A DNA stretch of 16,594 nucleotides. It comes from Deltaproteobacteria bacterium RBG_13_61_14. GTDB lineage: Bacteria; RBG-13-61-14. The stretch lies in contig MGQK01000082.1 of assembly GCA_001797815.1 (NCBI GenBank), positions 40,071-56,664 of the forward strand, in the 5' to 3' direction. The position numbers and the translations under genes were made by a program. Under the pieces are notes generated by a model. That model worked only from the letters and a program-made list of their open reading frames with translations. It ran no database searches and was not told where the DNA came from. Numbering within the stretch: the stretch's first letter is position 1; each line of letters starts with the position of its first letter. Below are positions 6,164 through 13,991 of the stretch, in pieces.

Positions 6164-6237
6164 GTTCAAGGATCGGAAATCTGTGAAATCTGTCCTCGAC
6201 CCCGAGCGCTCGGACCGAGGGGCGTAATCTGCGGATG
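6164..6237. repeat. 44-bp direct repeat, copy interrupted by a 30-bp insertion
   Basis: The halves 6164-6192 and 6223-6237 together match the uninterrupted copy at 6062-6105. The interruption is exactly the palindromic element at 6193-6222, apart from an uncertainty of one or two bases at the borders. Confidence 0.7.
6193..6222. mobile_element. 30-bp palindromic element, copy 2 (CCGAGCGCTCGG core)
   Basis: A perfect 12-bp palindrome (6202-6213) is flanked by arms CCTCG (6194-6198) and CGAGG (6216-6220). It interrupts a 44-bp unit whose intact copy lies 102 bp upstream. That supports mobility, or at least insertion of this short element by unknown machinery. It lies just beyond the 3' end of the giant TPR gene, so the hairpin could also mark the end of that transcript. 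Confidence 0.6.
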
Positions 6238-6265
6238 TTCCTCCTCTTCTCTTTTTCTGACGCCT

Positions 6266-9200
6266 TCAGATTGAGAGCAAGGAGAAGCCGGCGCGTTTGC
6301 GCAGGGTGAAGTAAGCGTCGGAGATCACGAACTGGATCAACTCCTCCACCTCGGGCGACTGCTGCAGGATCGGGATCGGGTCGGCCAGGTCCTCGAAGCG
6401 CAGGTTCGAGGTCTTGGGCTGGGTCTTGAGCAGGGCCGCGATCGCGGCGTTGAGATCGTTGCAGACCAGAAGCCCGGCGCGGTTGGCGGTATGGTTCATG
6501 GCATCGCGCCAGGCGGCAAGGTCCCTTGGCCCGCCTTCAGAGGCAAAGGCCACGGCCGCGTCCTCCAACTGCTTGCGGTATTTCCGGGGCACCGCCCGCT
6601 TCACCGTTTTCATCAATTTTTCCGAGTCCGCCTCGTTAAGCCCCGGCACCACGATCTCGGGCTTGAACAGCTTGGCCATAGCCATCAAGGTCTGGGCCAC
6701 CTGTTTGAGCGGGAAGTTGAGGGCGAGCGCGTGCCGGCCCTCGGCGTGCTCCAAGAGCCGGCCGATAATGAAGCGGCGCTCCTCGGTCTTGAACCTGTTC
6801 ATGTAGTCCAGGCCGACGATGACCCCGGGCGGCGAGGTATTGACCACCCGCGGCTCGATCACGCCGCCGGGGAGCAGGTAGAGGTCGTAGGTTTCGATCC
6901 CCAGGTTGAGCGCGATCTCGTCGAAGAGCTTCTTCTGGGGCGAGGTGGACTTGGCGTCCACCTTGGCCGACTTCCTGGCCCCGAGCTTTTCCAGTTCGGG
7001 CGGGAAGATGTCGTCGAGGTAGTCGCCGGCATAAACTAACAGGTCGCGGAGCGCGCCCCGCTCGTCGTGGTGAACCAGGAGCTTTTCCCGGGCCTCCGGG
7101 TTGATGCCCCGTTTGGATTCCTTGACCACCTGGGGCTTGTGGGCGTCGAAGAACATGCGCTCGACCGAGATCATGTCCTTGAACAGGTTCAGGACCGAGT
7201 AGACGCAAAAGACCTCGTCCAGGCGGTTCTGGCCCTCGAAGATCTTGCCCAGGTCGCGGTAGGACTGGATGCGGAAGGGGCGCTGCTTGAGCAGGATCAG
7301 GTTCTCCTTGATCGCGTTCGGGTAAAAGTTCTTGTCCGAGAGGTAGAGGTTGGCCAATGCCGCCCGGGCCTCTTCGCCCTCCGGATCAATCTTGACCGCG
7401 GCCTGGAACTCGAGGATCGCCTTTTCCTTGTTGTTGATCTGGTCGCGGTAGACCTCGCCCATCTTCAGGTAGAGCGGCACCGCTTTCATCTGCTCGGCGG
7501 CCGGGATCATCTTGACAAAGCGGTGGGTGAGATCGAGGTATTTGTCCCAGGCCTTCTGCTTGAGGTAGATGGACCCGATCGCCTCCATGGCGGGAATGTG
7601 CCGCTCGTTCAGGGCCAGCGCCGCCTCGTAATATGATCGGGCGCGGTCGAGGTCGTTGAACCCTTCCTGGAAAATTTTACCCAGCCGGTAGTTGTGCTCC
7701 ACCAGCTTGGTTTTGTCTTTTTCCAGCTTGAGCAGACGGTCGTAGCAGGTCACCGCGTCCTGCCAGGCCTTGCGCTTGACAAAGTTCTGAGAAAGACGCT
7801 CCCAGCCCGGGAGATAATCCCCGTCCACCTCCACCGCTTTCCGGTAATGGGCCAGCGCCGGGTCGGCCTGCTTCAACTGGTCTTCGAGGATGGCGCCCTT
7901 GTCCACCAGGCTCTTGGCCACCAGGGGCGGCGTGGGCGCGCACCGGATCAACTGGTCGTAGATCGGCAGCACCCGGTTCCAGTCCCGCAGCCGGCAGAGC
8001 AGCGCCACCAAGGCCTCCAGCGCCGGATAGTCGGCGGGCGCGATCTCCAGCACCTGCTGGTAGCGGATAATGGCTGAATCTGTCTTCTCAAGCTTGACCT
8101 CCACCCCGCCCAACCGCTTCAAGGTCTCGAGCGTCTCCGCGGTCTCGCCCGCGGCCCGCACCAGCGGCAGCAGCCGGTCCAGGTAAGTGTCCGCCTCTTT
8201 CCACTTCTCCTGCTTGTAAAACAGGTCGGCCAGGCGCCGGTGCGGGGGCAGGTAATCGGCGCGGAGCTCGGCCGACTGGATATACTTGGCAATGGCCGCA
8301 TCCACGTCGGTGAGCTGCTCCGCCACCCAGCCCTGCTGGTAATAGATCTCCCCGATCTTCTCCTTGCTCTCGCCCTCGGTATGCTCCGACCAGATCTCAA
8401 AGAGCGGCCGCGCCTTTTCCCAGGCCTGGGCCGCGTAGTAAATTTCCGCGAGCGGCTTCACCGCCGGGAGGTAGCGGCCGTCAATTTTCAGCGCGGCTTC
8501 ATAAGCCACCGCGGCCTGGTTTAAGTCTTGGAGCCGGTTCCCGTGGAGGCCGCCGATGGTGAAGAAGATCTCTTTCTTCCGGTCCGGCTCGGGCGTGAGC
8601 TTCTCTTCCCGCGACCAAAGCTCGATCACCTCTTTCCAGTCCTCATGCCGCTCCTCGACGGCCCGCGCCGCATGGATCGGTCGCAGGGACCGGGAGTCAA
8701 TCTCCATGGCCCGGGCGTAGCTTATGAGCGCCTTGTTGTCATCCTGGAACCGGTTTTCCTGGATCGAGCCCACCTCGCAGTAGAGGCGCACCGCGCGCTC
8801 CTGGTCCTGCACCACCGCTTCGGCCAGCTTGATCTTGGTCTCCACCAGGTTGGGGCCGTCCTGGGTCCGGGTATACAGGCTCTCCAAAGCTTCCAGGGCC
8901 GGCACCCAGGCCGGCTCCAGCTCCAGCACCCGGCGCCAACTGGCGACGGCGTTGGCGCTCTGCTCGAGCTTCTGGTCCGAGAGCGCCCCGATCCGGGAAT
9001 AGAAATCCACCAGGACCGACGCCTCGATCGTGATCGCGGCCAGCCGCTCCAGGGTGTCAATCAACTCGGACCAGCGCGACTGCCGATCAAAGAGGCGCTC
9101 GAGGGCGCGGAGCCCGGTCTCATCCTCCGGCGCCAGGTCGCGGACCTTGATCCAGCTCTCGATGGCCCGGCCGGGGTCGTCGAGCTTTTCGTCCCACAGC

Positions 9201-12200
9201 GTCCCGACCCGGCGGTGCAGTTTCACCAGCCCCTGGGGATCGCGGGTGAGCGCGATTTCTTTTTCCAGTGCGTCAATCCAGTCGGGGAAGCGGCCCTCGC
9301 GCTCGAAGAGCGCCTGCATTCGGTGCAAGGTGGCGATCCGGGCGGGGTCCAGCTCCAGGGCCGCGCGCAAGGTCCCGATGGCCTGGTCGGCTTGCTCTAG
9401 GTTCTCGTCCCAGACTATCGCCGCCCGCTCATACAGCGCGATCTTGGCCTCGACCTCCTGGATCACCCCGATCTCGGCATTAAGCATGCTGACCAGTTCC
9501 TGCCAGCGGCCGGCGCTCTCATACAGCCGCTGCAGTTCGTGCAAGGACGGCAAGTGGTCGGGCTTGATCCGCAGGATCGCGCGGAAACTCTTGATCGCTT
9601 CCTCGACCGCCTTGAACTTGTCCTCGTAGATCCCGGCCACCCGGGTGTAGAGGGCGATGCCCAGGTCCGGGTCCTTGCGCAACGGGATCTCCTGGAGCAA
9701 GGCCCGGATCAGGTCGGCCCAGTTGCCGGTCTGCTCGAAGAGGCGCTCCAGCGCCCGGATCGAAGACAGGTGTCCCTTTTGCGCATGGAGCAGGGCCCGG
9801 TAGTCGGCGATCGCGCCGGCCGGGTTGTTCAGGCGCTCGGCCCGCAGCTCGGCCAGCCGCAGGCGCAGCGCGAGCGCGTCCCCTCCTCCCAACAGCTTGG
9901 CCTCCTGCTCCAGGAGCGCTTCGAGCGCGGCCCAGTCGCCTTTCGCTTCCTCAAGGTCGGCCAGGCCGCGCAGGCCAAGCAGGTTTTGCGAGTCCAGGCC
10001 ATAAAGCTCTTGCCAGGCCTGGGATAAAGCCTGCGGCGAAGTCCATTGCTCATCCAGGCGCTGCTCGCTCTGGAGGCAGACCCCGTGCCACAAGAGCGCG
10101 AACCGCGCCGGATTCTGGCAGCGCTCGGCCAGGTTGCGGAGCAGCTCCAGGTAGCCGGGCCAGTCGTTCTGCATCTCGGCCAGCTCGAGCGCGGGCAGGC
10201 AAGCCGCGGAGCGGTTGGCCAGGAGCAACGCTTTCTGGTAAAGGTCGCCGGCCCCGGCCAGGTCGCCCAGCACCGCTTCGGAGACCGAGCCGGCGCGGAG
10301 ATAGGCGGCGGCCCGCAGCCCCGGATGTTCCAGGCGGTCCATGCCCGCGGCGACGATCTCGCGGTAGGGTTCCAGCTGGCCCTCGCGGTAAAAGATCCGG
10401 CTGAGCTCCAGGCCGGCCAGACGGTCCTCGGGCAAAAACTGCTGGACCTTCTCCAACCGGGCCAGGGTTTCTTTGGCGTTGTGCAGCCGCCTCTCCAGCA
10501 CGGCCGCGGTTTCATAAAGCAAGGCGTGCTGGAGCGCGGGGTCCTGGGTGGACTGGGCGGCGCGGCCGAGCACGGCCAGGAGCTGTTCCCAGGCCTGCCG
10601 CTTGGCGCAGATCCGGGCCAGGCCGCGAAAGGCTCCGGGGTGGCCCGGGTCGGCCTTAATCAGCTCGCTGTAGGCGGCGAAGGCCAGGTCGTCGCGGCCG
10701 GCGACCTCTTCCCAGAGCACACCGGACCAGCAAAGGTAATACTTTTTGTAAACGGCCTCCTGGGCCAGCTTGTTTTCCGCGGTGAGGACCCGGAGCAGGT
10801 TCGGCCAGTCCTTGAGCTCGCGGTAAAGCCGCTCCATGCCCTTGAGGGCCGGGAACTGGCTGGGCGGAATTTCCAGGGCCTGCCGAAAGGAATCCAGGCC
10901 CAGCTCGGGCTTGCTCAGGCGGTGGATGGCCAACTCCGCCCTCCAGAAATAGAGGCCCTGCAGCTCGCGCGGATCATTGGCCTGGGTGATTTCCTGGTCC
11001 ACGAGCTCGAACAGCCCCGGCCAGTTCTCCTGGCGGGCTTCCACCGTCTGCCGGATCTTCAGGGCGGTGAGGCTCTGCGGGTCGAGCGCCAGTGTCTCTT
11101 CGGCCGCGGCCGCGGCTGCCTCGGCGTCGCCGAGCCCATCCAGGAGCAGGCGGGCTTTTTCGCCGGCGTATTCCACTTTCCAGCGGGGATCGGAGATGGC
11201 GGCGGCCAGGGTCTGGCAGATTCGGACCCGGTCCTGGTCCGAACCCGCGGCCCGATAGAGCCGCTCCAGGGCCAGGGCGCCGGGCAGGAATTTCGGGTCC
11301 AGCTCCACCACTTTTTCCAGTTCGGCCCGGGCCGCGTCCGGCTGGTTCTGGAGTTCGAGGAGCAGGAGGCCGCGCTGGAAGCGCCAGAGCTTTTGCAGGT
11401 CCGGGTCAAATTCGCCGAGCGCCTGAGTGAGCTCCTGGCGGAAAGCGGCGCTCTGCGCCGGGTCGTCTTGCGCGTCGCTGATCTCGCAGAGCGCGAGCAA
11501 AGCCAGGAATCCCGCGTCCAGTTCCCGGGCTCGGGCATAGGCGGCGAGGGCCTGGTCGCGGTCGCCCTGGCGGAATTCCAGGAGCTGGCCCAAACGGTAG
11601 CGGAGCGCCAGCTCGAGGGCCTGGTCTCCGGCCGCAGCCGCCTGCTCCGCGGCGCGGGTGTAAACCTCGACCAGCTCGGGCCATTGCCCGCGCTGGAGCC
11701 GGAGGTGGGCGAGCAGGACCAGGGTGGTCCAATGACCCGGGTCCTGCTCAAGGCTTTGGGCCAGCAAGGCTTCGGCGGCCTCGGGTTGGCCGAGCCGAAA
11801 CGCGAACAGCCGGGCGAGTTCCAGGCGAAGCGCCGGAGCTTCGGCCGGCGAGGCCTGGTCCAGGGCGATTTCGAGCAGGCCGCGAAGTTCCTCCCAATCC
11901 TGCCGTTGCTGGAGGATGCGCCGGCGCGCCCGCCGGGCCAACTGCTCCCACTCCGCCGCGCCTTCCACCCGGGCGTAGGTTTGCAGCGCCGCGTCGGTTT
12001 GGCCCAAGCGCTCTTCCTGGATGCGGGCGCTCTCGTAGATCAGGCCGGCGCGCTCCTCGGGTTGCTCAAGGGCCTCGGCCTCTTGGAGGAGGATGGCGGC
12101 CAGTTCTTCCCAGCGCTCCTCCCGCCGGTAAAGATCTTCCAGCCCGCGCAAGGAAGCGAGGTGAAGAGGGTTGGAATTGAGGACTTCCCGATACTGCCCT

Positions 12201-12214
12201 TCCTGATTTTCCAT
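6266..12214 (-). CDS. Giant TPR-repeat protein with conserved-looking C-terminal domain
   Basis: From the preferred ATG at 12214 (product begins MENQEGQYREVL) the protein has about 1,982 aa. A TTG at 12292 would add 26 residues that look less like the family. GGAG lies 10 nt before the ATG. Residues 1 to about 1,660 are tandem helical repeats with a 34-38 residue rhythm (for example AIKSFRAILRIKPDHLPSL), so the chain should form a long superhelical scaffold. No signal peptide or membrane span is seen. The last 300 residues are different. They include GLDYMNRFKTEERRFIIGRL, LEHAEGRHALAL, a basic PRKYRKQLEDA segment, NRAGLLVCNDLNAAI, and a hydrophobic C-terminus. The RFIIGRLLEHAEGRH stretch recalls a metallopeptidase helix lacking HExxH, but that is speculative. 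A zinc-ribbon response regulator lies 98 nt upstream on the same strand, probably in one operon. The biological role is unknown. Confidence 0.88.
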   Translation of the reverse strand: MENQEGQYREVLNSNPLHLASLRGLEDLYRREERWEELAAILLQEAEALEQPEERAGLIYESARIQEERLGQTDAALQTYARVEGAAEWEQLARRARRRILQQRQDWEELRGLLEIALDQASPAEAPALRLELARLFAFRLGQPEAAEALLAQSLEQDPGHWTTLVLLAHLRLQRGQWPELVEVYTRAAEQAAAAGDQALELALRYRLGQLLEFRQGDRDQALAAYARARELDAGFLALLALCEISDAQDDPAQSAAFRQELTQALGEFDPDLQKLWRFQRGLLLLELQNQPDAARAELEKVVELDPKFLPGALALERLYRAAGSDQDRVRICQTLAAAISDPRWKVEYAGEKARLLLDGLGDAEAAAAAAEETLALDPQSLTALKIRQTVEARQENWPGLFELVDQEITQANDPRELQGLYFWRAELAIHRLSKPELGLDSFRQALEIPPSQFPALKGMERLYRELKDWPNLLRVLTAENKLAQEAVYKKYYLCWSGVLWEEVAGRDDLAFAAYSELIKADPGHPGAFRGLARICAKRQAWEQLLAVLGRAAQSTQDPALQHALLYETAAVLERRLHNAKETLARLEKVQQFLPEDRLAGLELSRIFYREGQLEPYREIVAAGMDRLEHPGLRAAAYLRAGSVSEAVLGDLAGAGDLYQKALLLANRSAACLPALELAEMQNDWPGYLELLRNLAERCQNPARFALLWHGVCLQSEQRLDEQWTSPQALSQAWQELYGLDSQNLLGLRGLADLEEAKGDWAALEALLEQEAKLLGGGDALALRLRLAELRAERLNNPAGAIADYRALLHAQKGHLSSIRALERLFEQTGNWADLIRALLQEIPLRKDPDLGIALYTRVAGIYEDKFKAVEEAIKSFRAILRIKPDHLPSLHELQRLYESAGRWQELVSMLNAEIGVIQEVEAKIALYERAAIVWDENLEQADQAIGTLRAALELDPARIATLHRMQALFEREGRFPDWIDALEKEIALTRDPQGLVKLHRRVGTLWDEKLDDPGRAIESWIKVRDLAPEDETGLRALERLFDRQSRWSELIDTLERLAAITIEASVLVDFYSRIGALSDQKLEQSANAVASWRRVLELEPAWVPALEALESLYTRTQDGPNLVETKIKLAEAVVQDQERAVRLYCEVGSIQENRFQDDNKALISYARAMEIDSRSLRPIHAARAVEERHEDWKEVIELWSREEKLTPEPDRKKEIFFTIGGLHGNRLQDLNQAAVAYEAALKIDGRYLPAVKPLAEIYYAAQAWEKARPLFEIWSEHTEGESKEKIGEIYYQQGWVAEQLTDVDAAIAKYIQSAELRADYLPPHRRLADLFYKQEKWKEADTYLDRLLPLVRAAGETAETLETLKRLGGVEVKLEKTDSAIIRYQQVLEIAPADYPALEALVALLCRLRDWNRVLPIYDQLIRCAPTPPLVAKSLVDKGAILEDQLKQADPALAHYRKAVEVDGDYLPGWERLSQNFVKRKAWQDAVTCYDRLLKLEKDKTKLVEHNYRLGKIFQEGFNDLDRARSYYEAALALNERHIPAMEAIGSIYLKQKAWDKYLDLTHRFVKMIPAAEQMKAVPLYLKMGEVYRDQINNKEKAILEFQAAVKIDPEGEEARAALANLYLSDKNFYPNAIKENLILLKQRPFRIQSYRDLGKIFEGQNRLDEVFCVYSVLNLFKDMISVERMFFDAHKPQVVKESKRGINPEAREKLLVHHDERGALRDLLVYAGDYLDDIFPPELEKLGARKSAKVDAKSTSPQKKLFDEIALNLGIETYDLYLLPGGVIEPRVVNTSPPGVIVGLDYMNRFKTEERRFIIGRLLEHAEGRHALALNFPLKQVAQTLMAMAKLFKPEIVVPGLNEADSEKLMKTVKRAVPRKYRKQLEDAAVAFASEGGPRDLAAWRDAMNHTANRAGLLVCNDLNAAIAALLKTQPKTSNLRFEDLADPIPILQQSPEVEELIQFVISDAYFTLRKRAGFSLLSI

Positions 12215-12312
12215 GAACCGAATGCTCCAGTCCTTTTTGGTGCTCGTTATGTCCCGCCCTTGAAGATTACCGGCCGCCCGGGCAGGCGCCAATGCCGGCG
12301 AGAGGGGAAGAG

Positions 12313-12894
12313 CTATTGCTCAGCCAATAACTGGGAGACGACTTGATAGAGGCGTTGGACGAACTCTTCCGGGGAGGACCCGGTCCCCTTATTGATGTAT
12401 TTCGCCGGCGCGCAATATTTGAGCACCTTCTTAAAGGTATCGTCACAGCGATAGGAAGTGAAGAACAGGATGGGGGTCGGGCGCTTTTTCCCGAAGCCGC
12501 GCTCGATGGCGCGGAAGATGACGGCGGCGTTAATGCCGTTGAGGACGGGCATGTTGACGTCCAGGATCACGAGGGAGACGGGGAGATTATTTTTCAAGCG
12601 CTCGACCACCCTGCTGATAAATTCCTCGCCGTTTTTGCAGGGTTCCACGGTCTTGGCGATGTTGCGGTCCACCAACATCTGGCTCAGGGTCTTGAGCAGG
12701 ACCGGACTGTCCTCCGCCGCCACCACGTTTTGCAGGGTCTTGATCCGCTCCTGCGCTCTTGCCTCGGGTGCTTCGCGCTCGAGGATCAAGCCGCAGATCG
12801 AGCAGTGGGTGAGCTCGTTGCCCTCGCTGAGCATCACAAAATATTCCACGTCCTCGCCGCAACTGGGGCAATATAACTTGCTGGATTCCGCCAT
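12313..12894 (-). CDS. Zinc-ribbon plus receiver-domain response regulator
   Basis: The product is 193 aa. Residues 9-34 form a short zinc ribbon with CPSC (Cys9, Cys12) and CSIC (Cys31, Cys34). A receiver domain follows. It has the acidic pair Glu61-Asp62 in AAEDSP, phospho-acceptor Asp112 in VILDVNMPVLNG, Thr146 in FFTSYR and Lys169 in KYINKG, so all CheY-type phosphorylation residues are present. There is no DNA-binding output domain, so signalling should go through protein contacts, perhaps with the giant TPR protein encoded next. No histidine kinase is in the window. A strong promoter lies about 58 nt upstream (12952-12979). The start at 12894 is the only ATG that retains both cysteine pairs, with GGGAG close before it. 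Confidence 0.88.
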   Translation of the reverse strand: MAESSKLYCPSCGEDVEYFVMLSEGNELTHCSICGLILEREAPEARAQERIKTLQNVVAAEDSPVLLKTLSQMLVDRNIAKTVEPCKNGEEFISRVVERLKNNLPVSLVILDVNMPVLNGINAAVIFRAIERGFGKKRPTPILFFTSYRCDDTFKKVLKYCAPAKYINKGTGSSPEEFVQRLYQVVSQLLAEQ

Positions 12895-12934
12895 GCACTC
12901 CCATCCCGCGCACCCGGTCTTCTCAGCCTCGCCA

Positions 12935-12950
12935 GGCCTTAGCCAAGGCC
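12935..12950. promoter_or_regulatory. GGCCTT-AGCC-AAGGCC inverted repeat at the predicted transcription start
   Basis: Six-bp arms (12935-12940 and 12945-12950) lie immediately downstream of the -10 box of the response regulator promoter on the minus strand. This position would suit an operator or a hairpin at the very 5' end of the mRNA. There is no T-tract to support a terminator for the upstream GH43-like gene. Confidence 0.4.
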
Positions 12951-12951
12951 A

Positions 12952-12979
12952 AGTATATCAAGCCCTTGATCTCTGTCAA
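12952..12979 (-). promoter_or_regulatory. Sigma70-type promoter of the response regulator-TPR operon
   Basis: On the minus strand TTGACA (12979-12974, consensus -35) is followed by 16 bp and TATACT (12957-12952). Transcription should begin near 12945, about 50 nt before the ATG at 12894. This is the best promoter match in the window. Confidence 0.75.
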
Positions 12980-13031
12980 GATAATTTGGCGCCGGTTCTG
13001 GACACAACAAAGGTCGCCAAGCGCCTTGCCC

Positions 13032-13991
13032 TTAAGGGCCGGCTTCCCATTTGATCGGAGCGATGGCCAGAGTGCCGGGTTTGACCCCGGCGGGGGTCGG
13101 GTAGTTTTTCCAGCCGCCGGAGGTGATATACCAGTTTCCCTGGCGGTCCTGAATAAATTCGGCGCAGTGGGCGGGCAGGGTGGTGACATATTCCGCGGTC
13201 TCGCCCGGACCGCCGGCGGCATAGGTGCCGAAGTCAAAAGGATCTTTGGACCGGACGATCACGGTGTTGGTATAGGTTTTGCGACCATAGTTGGTCAGGC
13301 AAACCGAGAGGTAGTAATAGTCGCCGACTTTCACCACAAAGGGAGACTCGGTGGCCGAGATCGGAATCCAGCCCCAGATCGGGGCCGGCCGGACGGCCCG
13401 GAAGGCGGTGCCATGCCGGCGCCAGGTGAAAAGGTCGTCCGATTCGTAAACCGAGAGGCGGTCGCCTTGATCGGTGGCATACATCAGCCAATGGCCGGGC
13501 GAGAGCTCCAGGACCATGGTATCCCGAAAATTCCACCAGGGCTTCGCAATCGCAACCCCTTCATAATTCCAGTCCAAGCCGTTCCTGGAAGTGAAATGGC
13601 GGATCGAGCCGGGGCCGGCAAACAGGTGATACACGTCCTGATCTTTGATCACGTGCGGCGCCCATTTGCGGCGGCGGTCGGGGGTGCCCTTGAAGAGCGG
13701 GTCCAGTTCGGTCATCTCCTGGTCCAGCGAAGGGGAGATCCCGTGCGCAAAATAGCGCTCGTCCAGGCCGGTCCAACTCAAGCCGGGGGAGGTGATGCCG
13801 ATCAGGTGCCAGTTGCCCTGCGGGTCCTGGAACAGGGTATGGTCGTTGATGTAATCGCCGGAGTTCTTGGGCGCGAACAAGGTGTGCCAGGGGCCGGCCA
13901 GCGCCGGCTGGAATTTTTCCTGGGCAGACACCGGCAGGCAAACCCACAGAGAAAAGAAAAGTAGCAGGAAACGGATTCGCGGTCGGATCAT
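13032..13991 (-). CDS. Secreted GH43-like five-bladed beta-propeller glycoside hydrolase
   Basis: The product is 319 aa with a clear signal peptide: basic start MIRPRIR, hydrophobic LLLFFSLWVCL, and likely cleavage after VSA (residue 23). The mature part resembles clan GH-F (GH43 and relatives). Asp50 in YINDHTLF may be the general base, followed by WAPHV at 110-114. Asp157 in WNFRDTMVLE may be the pKa-modulating residue. Glu215 in SATESPFVVK is a candidate general acid. Repeated blade motifs such as GDYYYLSVC and GHWLMYATD are also visible. Its ATG overlaps the stop codon of the upstream GH38-like gene (ATGA), and AAAGGA lies 5 nt before it, so the two are translationally coupled. Together they likely attack an extracellular or periplasmic glycan. 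The substrate cannot be told from sequence alone. Assignment to GH43 proper, rather than an uncharacterised propeller family, is moderately sure. Confidence 0.78.
   Translation of the reverse strand: MIRPRIRFLLLFFSLWVCLPVSAQEKFQPALAGPWHTLFAPKNSGDYINDHTLFQDPQGNWHLIGITSPGLSWTGLDERYFAHGISPSLDQEMTELDPLFKGTPDRRRKWAPHVIKDQDVYHLFAGPGSIRHFTSRNGLDWNYEGVAIAKPWWNFRDTMVLELSPGHWLMYATDQGDRLSVYESDDLFTWRRHGTAFRAVRPAPIWGWIPISATESPFVVKVGDYYYLSVCLTNYGRKTYTNTVIVRSKDPFDFGTYAAGGPGETAEYVTTLPAHCAEFIQDRQGNWYITSGGWKNYPTPAGVKPGTLAIAPIKWEAGP

Noticed and set aside
12215-12292. TTG 12292 as start of the giant TPR gene
   Set aside because: ATG at 12214 begins the TPR-like sequence directly and has GGAG upstream. The extension is not TPR-like, though it cannot be excluded.
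10046-12346. Long plus-strand open frame (766 codons) opposite the giant TPR gene
   Set aside because: It is the antisense shadow of a GC-rich coding region. It has no recognisable domain or ribosome binding site, while the minus strand shows clear TPR periodicity.
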